Source: Ruminiclostridium sp. (lineage in GTDB: Bacteria > Bacillota_A > Clostridia > Oscillospirales > Ruminococcaceae). From it: a stretch of 6,007 bases of DNA. A model generated the notes under the pieces. The model did not search any database, was not told the DNA's origin, and worked only from the letters and a program-made list of their open reading frames with translations. Each line of letters begins with the position of its first letter. Positions within the stretch are counted from its first letter, which is position 1. The position numbers were made by a program, and so were the translations under genes. This document shows, one piece after another, positions 1 to 4,407 of this stretch. The stretch lies in contig JAFZOA010000169.1 in the NCBI GenBank assembly GCA_017550775.1, positions 1-6,007 of the forward strand, in the 5' to 3' direction.

Positions 1-1
1 A

Positions 2-739
2 ATAGCGCTTGATTTTGGTGCCTATGATGACAACATGCTTATTGAACACAAAGAGCAGATCTGCAGTCTTTACGAGAGAATGAGCGATTTTGAATCCAGA
101 GAAGCGTTGCTTTTGTTCATAGCGCAAAAGCTGTCCGGAATGTATGTGAAGCCTTATTCCAATTCTCCGCAGTATTTTGATGAAAGAATATTTGTTCCCG
201 GAGACAACGAAACATTTATCGACTGCGGCGCATACACCGGAGACAGCTGTATAGGCTTTTTAGAGTTTCTGAAAAGAAATAACATCGGTACATATAAAAA
301 ATACATTGCCTTTGAGCCGGATCCGGATAATTTCCGAATAATGACAAAAAACCTTACCTTCTACAAAAATATTGAGATGCTGAATATCGGCACTTATGAG
401 AAAAAGGATGTTTTGCATTTTACATCGGGTAAAGCTATGGGTTCTCGGCTTGATAGTTCAGGCGGTATATCCGTAAATGTCGATTCTATTGACAATGTTC
501 TGAACGGAGAAGAAGCCACGATAATAAAAATGGACATTGAAGGCGCCGAGCTGAGTACGCTGAAGGGTGCCGAAAAAACTATCAGAAAGTATAAGCCGAG
601 GTTGGCGGTTTGCGTTTACCATAGGACGGACGACCTGTTGACCATTCCGGACTACATATTAAGCCTGAATCCCGATTATAAGCTTTATTTCAGGAATCAT
701 TGTGACCAGGCTTATGAGGCTGTCCTTTACGCGGTTTAA
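2..739 (+). CDS. FkbM-family SAM-dependent methyltransferase, 5' end outside the window
   Basis: This is the C-terminal part of a class I methyltransferase of the FkbM type (Methyltransf_21). It probably O-methylates a sugar, polysaccharide or secondary metabolite in the cytoplasm; the substrate cannot be told. Visible motifs are a SAM-binding glycine loop, FIDCGAYTGDS (about nt 215-247), the acidic strand-2 motif AFEPD (nt 308-322) and the FkbM hallmark KMDIEGAE (nt 527-550), followed by the strand PRLAVCVYH. The frame is open from base 2 (reading ALDFGAYDDN) into the first ATG at 35. That ATG has no Shine-Dalgarno sequence, so the real start very likely lies left of the window and 35 is an internal methionine. 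The gene is AT-richer than the genes at the right end. In many gut Firmicutes such genes sit in glycan or capsule loci, which is a possible context here. The family call is firm; the function is not. Confidence 0.88.
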   Translation: MALDFGAYDDNMLIEHKEQICSLYERMSDFESREALLLFIAQKLSGMYVKPYSNSPQYFDERIFVPGDNETFIDCGAYTGDSCIGFLEFLKRNNIGTYKKYIAFEPDPDNFRIMTKNLTFYKNIEMLNIGTYEKKDVLHFTSGKAMGSRLDSSGGISVNVDSIDNVLNGEEATIIKMDIEGAELSTLKGAEKTIRKYKPRLAVCVYHRTDDLLTIPDYILSLNPDYKLYFRNHCDQAYEAVLYAV

Positions 740-775
740 GACAGTTTTCGCCACAATTTAACAGAGAGCATACGG

Positions 776-813
776 CACGCCCGGATTTTGTAAATTTTAC
801 AAAAATCCGGGTG
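776..813 (+). terminator. GC-clamped palindrome after the methyltransferase gene; terminator or operator
   Basis: CCCGGATTTTGTAAA (780-794) is followed by TTTACAAAAATCCGGG (796-811), giving a near-perfect inverted repeat with one bulged base and flanking CAC/GTG. It lies about 40 bp after the stop at 739. The GC clamp and position suit a transcription terminator, but no T-tract follows on either strand. It could instead be a protein-binding palindrome, because its ATTTTGTA core recurs at 2444-2467. Confidence 0.45.
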
Positions 814-942
814 ATATTATATTCCCGCGAAATTGAAAAATGTCTATCAATATGATTTGAAAACGGTTTAAAATATACATTTGTTACAATTATTTTATAT
901 CTTTTTTGTGCAGTATAGCTGATAGAAATACAAGCCGGATTA

Positions 943-951
943 TGTTATACT
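943..951 (+). promoter_or_regulatory. Extended -10 promoter of the secreted-protein gene
   Basis: TGTTATACT matches the extended -10 pattern TGnTATAAT with one mismatch. The -35 position at 17-bp spacing (923-928, TAGAAA) matches TTGACA at only four of six bases, which is normal for extended -10 promoters. Transcription would start near 958, leaving a leader of about 34 nt. Confidence 0.6.
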
Positions 952-991
952 TAAATCGTAATTTATTCGGGTAGGGAAAGGATGACTTTTT

Positions 992-2398
992 ATGGGAAAA
1001 CTCAGAAGAACTCTCTCGGTATTTCTTGCCGCGGCCGCCGCGGTGACAACTCTGTGCTGCGGAACGGTGACCGCAAGTGCCGACAGCACGTCGTTAAAGC
1101 AGGAATACGATCAGTATGTAAGGTATTGGTACGACAACAACCCCTCCTTCAAAGAATGGTATGAAGGCTCGGTAAGGACAGGAGGATATTCCGGTAACTG
1201 GGACAATGATATGGCGTTCATCGCGACATGGCGGGACGACCTTATGACCGACAGCGAGTATTCCGCGTTAAAGAAGAAGTACCCGATACTCGATAAGGAC
1301 TTCCTCAAGACATACAACGAGTATTGTCAGGAATGGTGGAAGCGGATGAAAAAAGCCTTCCGGCCGATGTTTGACGACAGGAAGAACAAGAAGGGAAAAG
1401 CCGAGTGGCAGTCCTACATGGCAAAGGCGGATACCATTGAGGAGTATGTTCAGAACTGGTTTTCTCCGATGACAATAGAGGAGCTGCTCTGCGAAAAAAC
1501 GGCGTTTCCGGACGGAGCGGCAGTTGTTGAGGGACAGATCATTGATATCGGCGATGTTTCGGATATACAGTACCTTTCTCCCAATGACGGTATGCTCCAT
1601 ATCGGGTGCAATCAGTATGTAGAGCGCCGTATAAAGGATGCTCTGGGTCTCACCGTAAATGTCGGGGAGTATAAGGACAAAACGAAATTCAGAAAAGTTG
1701 AAGCGCCGAAGCGGGGAGATATCTTTGTAACGGACAGCCACTATACTTTCGTCGAGGACGCGGCGAAAATGCCGAACGGCGATTACATAGTCTATACGTC
1801 GGACGGCAACTGCGCTTTCAGGCAGGACGGCTTTGTATGCAGAGACCTCATGTCCGAAAAGCTCAAAGCCACAGCGTCTTATCACGGGGCGTATTACAGG
1901 ATAGTCGGCGGCGTAAACGACCTTACCTTCTCTTCCATTTCCGATAAAACTTACACGGGAGAAGCGATAAAGCCCGCCGTGACCGTAAAGGACGGCTCCT
2001 GCAAGCTTGTCAGGGGTACGGATTACACCGTTTCGTATAAAAACAACAAGAAGATCGGCAAGGCTACCGTTACGATAAAGGGCAAGGGGAAATACAGCTT
2101 CACTAAAACGCTCTCGTTCATTATCAGACCGGCAAAGACCACTCTTAAGGCAAAGAAAACGGACAGCGGACAGAAGCTTTCCTGGAAGAAGGTCGCCGGT
2201 ATCGACAAGTACCAGGTGCAGTACTCCACCGACGGCGGTAAGACCTACAAGTCCGCGGGAACGGCAGCTTCCGGAAAAACCGGCATGAACTTAAAGCTCG
2301 GAAAGGGTAAGTCGTACACATTCAGGATACGCTCCTACAAGACCGTCAACGGCAAGAAGTATTACAGCAAGTGGTCAAAGGCGGTCACGATAAAATAA
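992..2398 (+). CDS. Secreted multidomain protein: possible papain/CHAP-like domain plus Ig-like and fibronectin-type modules
   Basis: The 468-residue product starts with a signal peptide: MGKLRRT, a hydrophobic alanine-rich core, and a probable signal peptidase I site at TASA|DS after residue 30. Residues 32-165 are rich in Trp, Tyr and charged residues and match no family I know. Residues 200-305 look like a papain-fold amidase or peptidase: GCNQYVERR with Cys206, PKRGDIFV (239-246), SHYTFVED with His250, and TSDGNC with Asn273, in the Cys-His-Asn order of CHAP or NlpC/P60 domains. Residues 310-380 form an Ig-like module (YTGEAIKPAVTV...GTDYTVSYKNN) common in Firmicute surface proteins, and 381-468 a fibronectin type III-like module (KYQVQYSTDGGKTY...YTFRIRSYK). 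No LPXTG motif or C-terminal anchor is present. ATG 992 is preceded by GGGAAAGGA (974-982). The ATG at 982 opens another, short frame and is not used. Secretion and the C-terminal modules are well supported; the enzymatic domain is inferred. Confidence 0.85.
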   Translation: MGKLRRTLSVFLAAAAAVTTLCCGTVTASADSTSLKQEYDQYVRYWYDNNPSFKEWYEGSVRTGGYSGNWDNDMAFIATWRDDLMTDSEYSALKKKYPILDKDFLKTYNEYCQEWWKRMKKAFRPMFDDRKNKKGKAEWQSYMAKADTIEEYVQNWFSPMTIEELLCEKTAFPDGAAVVEGQIIDIGDVSDIQYLSPNDGMLHIGCNQYVERRIKDALGLTVNVGEYKDKTKFRKVEAPKRGDIFVTDSHYTFVEDAAKMPNGDYIVYTSDGNCAFRQDGFVCRDLMSEKLKATASYHGAYYRIVGGVNDLTFSSISDKTYTGEAIKPAVTVKDGSCKLVRGTDYTVSYKNNKKIGKATVTIKGKGKYSFTKTLSFIIRPAKTTLKAKKTDSGQKLSWKKVAGIDKYQVQYSTDGGKTYKSAGTAASGKTGMNLKLGKGKSYTFRIRSYKTVNGKKYYSKWSKAVTIK

Positions 2399-2443
2399 CC
2401 GGAAGCACTCACAAATCCACAAGAACGGGCTTTGTCAGCTGAA

Positions 2444-2482
2444 AATTTTGTAGGATTTTACAAAATTCTATGTGTTTTTTTT
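2444..2482 (+). terminator. AT-rich hairpin plus T-run after the secreted-protein gene; weak terminator or operator
   Basis: AATTTTGTA (2444-2452) and TACAAAATT (2459-2467) form a 9-bp inverted repeat around a 6-nt loop. A run of eight Ts follows at 2475-2482. The stem is AT-rich and separated from the T-run by seven bases, so it would be a weak terminator. The arm sequence matches the palindrome near 785-805, which makes a shared binding site an alternative. Confidence 0.45.
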
Positions 2483-2494
2483 AACAATGAGATA

Positions 2495-2523
2495 TTGAAA
2501 AATCTGTTTTAATATGCTATACT
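2495..2523 (+). promoter_or_regulatory. Sigma-A type promoter of the phosphoribosyltransferase-like gene
   Basis: The -35 box TTGAAA (2495-2500) and -10 box TATACT (2518-2523) are separated by exactly 17 bp. A TGn extension (2515-2517) precedes the -10. Each box differs from consensus at one base. The start would fall near 2530, giving a leader of about 40 nt that ends in GGAGGT (2560-2565), five bases from the ATG at 2571. Confidence 0.8.
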
Positions 2524-2570
2524 AAACGATAGAATAAAACCACACGTTCCACAGAAAACGGAGGTCATAT

Positions 2571-3209
2571 ATGGAAAGCAGAAAAAAACTAATCAACGCA
2601 AAAGGCAACAAGAAGGTACACATGGGGATAATCCCCGGGCATTTCGCTACCAACCACTCACATATCAACCACTACGTCGATCTCAACTCGATCAAGACGA
2701 GCTTCCGCATGGCGAGAGAAGCCGCCAAGATGATCGCAGAGAAGTACACCGCTACCCAGATAGACACCATTATCTGTCTCGAAGGCACCGAGACCCTCGG
2801 CGCGTTCCTTGCACAGGAGCTTGCTGATTCCGGCATAGCTTCCGTCAACGCAGACAAGGACATCGACATCCTCACCCCCGAGATCAACTCCAACGGACAG
2901 ATCATCTTCCGTGACGACGCGCAGAAGAAGATCTGGAACAAGCAGGTGCTCCTGCTCATCTCGTCCGCTTCCACAGGCTGGTCTATCGAGAGATTTGCGC
3001 GCTGCCTCGACTACTACAGCGGTAAGCTCGCCGGCGTAAGCGCACTGTTCAGTGCGATAGACGAGGTCATCGGCATCAAGGTCGATGCTATCTTCACCAC
3101 AGCCGATATCCCGGATTACAACACATACCTCGCTGCGGACTGCCCGATGTGCAAGTCCAAGCAGAAGATCGACGCGCTCGTAAACGCGTTCGGCTACTCA
3201 AAGCTGTAA
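2571..3209 (+). CDS. Orotate phosphoribosyltransferase-like protein with altered PRPP loop
   Basis: This 212-residue protein has the layout of a type I phosphoribosyltransferase of the orotate kind. It has an N-terminal segment IPGHFATNHSHINHYVDL (21-38), a helix, then TIICLEGTETLGAFLAQEL (66-84), where these enzymes carry a substrate/PRPP strand-loop-helix. Next come VLLLISSASTGWS (126-138), at the place of the PRPP-binding loop, and a C-terminal DCPMCKSKQKIDAL (190-203) resembling the CxxC tail of clostridial PyrE-like proteins. In canonical enzymes the PRPP loop has two acidic residues (VDD or similar); here they are Ser131 and Ser132. I recall clostridial proteins with the same N- and C-terminal signatures annotated as orotate phosphoribosyltransferase, but the missing acids make catalysis uncertain. 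It has its own promoter and a strong RBS (GGAGGT), sits alone between terminators, and no pyrimidine genes are next to it. A role in nucleotide sensing or salvage is possible but unproven. Confidence 0.72.
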   Translation: MESRKKLINAKGNKKVHMGIIPGHFATNHSHINHYVDLNSIKTSFRMAREAAKMIAEKYTATQIDTIICLEGTETLGAFLAQELADSGIASVNADKDIDILTPEINSNGQIIFRDDAQKKIWNKQVLLLISSASTGWSIERFARCLDYYSGKLAGVSALFSAIDEVIGIKVDAIFTTADIPDYNTYLAADCPMCKSKQKIDALVNAFGYSKL

Positions 3210-3223
3210 GAAAAGCAAAAACG

Positions 3224-3262
3224 CGCCCCTTGTATTGTAAATGACAAGGGGCGTATTATTTT
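3224..3262 (+). terminator. Strong intrinsic terminator of the phosphoribosyltransferase-like gene
   Basis: CGCCCCTTGT (3224-3233) pairs perfectly with ACAAGGGGCG (3244-3253) around a 10-nt loop and is followed by TATTATTTT. It begins 15 bp after the stop codon. Read on the opposite strand, the same hairpin is followed by GCGTTTTTGCTTTT, so it could also stop transcripts arriving from the right. Confidence 0.88.
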
Positions 3263-3271
3263 GAAACTGCG

Positions 3272-3300
3272 AAAAAGCGGCGGGTCTTTCGACTCGCCGC
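3272..3300 (-). terminator. Intrinsic terminator of the small-protein gene
   Basis: On the - strand, GCGGCGAGT, the loop CGAAAG and ACCCGCCGC form a 9-bp stem with one G-U pair, followed at once by TTTTT (3272-3276 read in reverse). It lies just after the stop codon at 3309-3311. On the + strand it is followed by an AT-rich run (AAATTATTTT) and could act weakly in that direction too. Confidence 0.88.
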
Positions 3301-3308
3301 AAATTATT

Positions 3309-3530
3309 TTATTTCTGACCGCCGAACAGTCCGCCGAGCATACCGGTGATGTTGTCAAAGTTTACCTTTGCCTTTACACCCTCGATGATGTTGTTGATGA
3401 TGTCGTCCGGAAGGTCAACTCCGAGAACCTTTTCTACTGCGCCTACGGGGTTGGTCTTGAACTCCTCCGCGATAGAGGGGTCGCTCTGAACCTTGCTTAC
3501 CATTTCGTCGATCTTTGCCTTGATGTCCAT
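3309..3530 (-). CDS. 73-residue small protein with RiPP-leader-like (Nif11/NHLP-type) pattern and Gly-rich tail
   Basis: I do not know its function. The start is the ATG at 3530-3528. It has a good Shine-Dalgarno sequence, AAGGAGA (3539-3545), at eight bases, whereas the upstream ATG at 3593 would precede the predicted transcription start. The product begins MDIKAKIDEMVSKVQSDPSI. It continues with a charged helix and FKTNPVGAVEKVLGVDLPDD (residues 24-43), then IINNIIEGVKAKV and a Gly-rich end, GMLGGLFGGQK. The order 'DP...F..NP..A...LG..LP' resembles leader regions of Nif11-like and nitrile-hydratase-like RiPP precursors, and 'GG' is a typical leader cleavage motif. However, the tail after it is very short and has no Cys, Ser or Thr. 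There is no signal peptide or membrane segment. I recall similar short proteins from Ruminococcus genomes, all uncharacterised. It has its own promoter and terminator, downstream of a TraX-like gene. It may simply be a small helical cytoplasmic protein. Confidence 0.82.
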   Translation of the reverse strand: MDIKAKIDEMVSKVQSDPSIAEEFKTNPVGAVEKVLGVDLPDDIINNIIEGVKAKVNFDNITGMLGGLFGGQK

Positions 3531-3556
3531 GATGTTATTCTCCTTTTTGTTTGTTA

Positions 3557-3574
3557 TTCCCGGTTCTTCGGGAA
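3557..3574 (-). promoter_or_regulatory. 5' stem-loop in the leader of the small-protein mRNA
   Basis: On the - strand TTCCCG, the loop AAGAAC and CGGGAA form a perfect 6-bp hairpin that begins within a few bases of the predicted transcription start (about 3575-3577). It ends about 12 nt before the Shine-Dalgarno. Hairpins at the very 5' end often protect bacterial mRNAs from decay; that role is inferred here. Confidence 0.55.
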
Positions 3575-3581
3575 CATTGTT

Positions 3582-3610
3582 ATTATACCACAATTTCCGG
3601 TATAAATCAA
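3582..3610 (-). promoter_or_regulatory. Near-consensus sigma-A promoter of the small-protein gene
   Basis: On the - strand the -35 box TTGATT (3610-3605) and a perfect -10 TATAAT (3587-3582) are 17 bp apart, and a TGG just before the -10 adds an extended element. The expected start is near 3575-3577. It is the strongest promoter in the window and sits only 15 bp beyond the end of the TraX-like gene. Confidence 0.85.
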
Positions 3611-3624
3611 GTCTTATCAGTGTT

Positions 3625-4407
3625 TCATCGCATAAACTCCGCTACGACCCAGATGATGACGTAATGAACGGGGAAGAACGTGTAGAAGAACCACTTCGCG
3701 AATAGCGGGTGCTTTCCCTTCTTTCCGTTATAGAACACCGTCATGCACACATAGCCCAGCATTACGAACGCAAGGTCGAGCCCGTCGTCAAGCAGCACCC
3801 CCGCACTCAGAGTGCCGCCGATGACCTGCCACATCACCGCGAGCCCCTTCCATACGAGCGCAGTCGCGGTGTAGGCTATGAGCCGTGCTTTCGGGCGTTC
3901 GCGGTAGATGTGTATGAACAGGATCAGCAGGACTCCGAAGATCTCCCACGCAGCGGATATGAGCAGGGTAGCGCCGCTGCACAGTATCACGAGCAGGACG
4001 CGCTGCCAGCGTTTCAGTCCGCTTTCCCACGCAATTATTGCGAGCAGCCCGAAAAACAGCACAAACAGCACGTTCGATGTCCACCAGCCGGAGATCGGCA
4101 CGAAGATAAGCCAGTCGAACGGCTGGGTCACAAGCGCGAAGATCAGCAGCCGAAGCGCGTATTTCTTCCTGTCGCGGGTGTATTTATACCCGTCAGCGAT
4201 GAAAAAGAACATGATCGGCGGGCATAGCAGCGAGGCGTGAGAGACAAGCTTCATCCAGAATGGCATGATGCTGTACGGGTCGGCGGTCCCCGGGTTGCGG
4301 TACATCGTCACCCATGCGACAAGATGCCCCCAGAACATGAAGAACACCGCGATGTACTTCATCATGTCCCGGTCGATGAACTTAAGCCTGTCCCTTGTCA
4401 CAGCCAT
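3625..4407 (-). CDS. TraX-family integral membrane protein
   Basis: This 260-residue, very hydrophobic protein has about eight predicted membrane segments (roughly 15-35, 53-73, 83-104, 110-127, 136-151, 153-168, 175-197, 210-226, plus a last one near 236-257). Family signatures include KYIAVFFMFWGHL near the N-terminus, DGYKYTRDRKKYALRLLIFAL (73-92), FYNGKKGKHP (225-234) and FFYTFFPVHYVIIW (240-253). TraX is named for the F-plasmid pilin N-acetylating protein. Chromosomal Firmicute members are thought to be membrane acyltransferase-like proteins of unknown substrate, so conjugation is not implied. The start ATG at 4407-4405 overlaps the malQ TGA (TGATG), with AAGGAAAG just upstream inside malQ; an in-frame ATG at 4500 would lie deep inside malQ and is unlikely. 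The overlap implies co-transcription and translational coupling with malQ. The usual 'DH' of the first segment reads 'GH' here. Confidence 0.85.
   Translation of the reverse strand: MAVTRDRLKFIDRDMMKYIAVFFMFWGHLVAWVTMYRNPGTADPYSIMPFWMKLVSHASLLCPPIMFFFIADGYKYTRDRKKYALRLLIFALVTQPFDWLIFVPISGWWTSNVLFVLFFGLLAIIAWESGLKRWQRVLLVILCSGATLLISAAWEIFGVLLILFIHIYRERPKARLIAYTATALVWKGLAVMWQVIGGTLSAGVLLDDGLDLAFVMLGYVCMTVFYNGKKGKHPLFAKWFFYTFFPVHYVIIWVVAEFMR

Noticed and set aside
1067..1087. Possible lipoprotein signal (LCCG) in the secreted protein
   Set aside because: The residues before the cysteines (TTLCC) do not fit the lipobox pattern L-[AS]-[GA]-C, and a good signal peptidase I site (ASA|D) follows.
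982..1164. 60-codon frame starting at ATG 982, just before the secreted-protein gene
   Set aside because: It overlaps the RBS and signal-peptide region of a clearly real gene, has no RBS at proper spacing and shows no domain.
1268..1885. 205-codon open frame on the - strand opposite the secreted-protein gene
   Set aside because: The + strand product has a signal peptide, recognisable modules and an RBS; the antisense frame has none of these.
3531..3550. Shared leader AAGGAGAATAA before both the small-protein gene and malQ
   Set aside because: It is just a strong Shine-Dalgarno with an A/T-rich spacer; a chance match is a sufficient explanation.
3531..3593. Longer start (ATG at 3593) for the 73-residue protein
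   Set aside because: The extra 21 codons would span the 5' hairpin and Shine-Dalgarno, and this ATG lies upstream of the predicted transcription start. The internal ATG at 3530 has an ideal RBS.
3594..4240. Several + strand frames (from about 3493 to 4240) opposite the TraX-like gene
   Set aside because: Their translations are low-complexity, rich in Arg, His and Pro, and lack family features. The - strand protein shows clear membrane segments and TraX signatures.
3625..4407. Conjugative element suggested by the TraX name
   Set aside because: No relaxase, type IV secretion or integrase gene is present in the window. TraX-family proteins are common on Firmicute chromosomes without conjugation genes.
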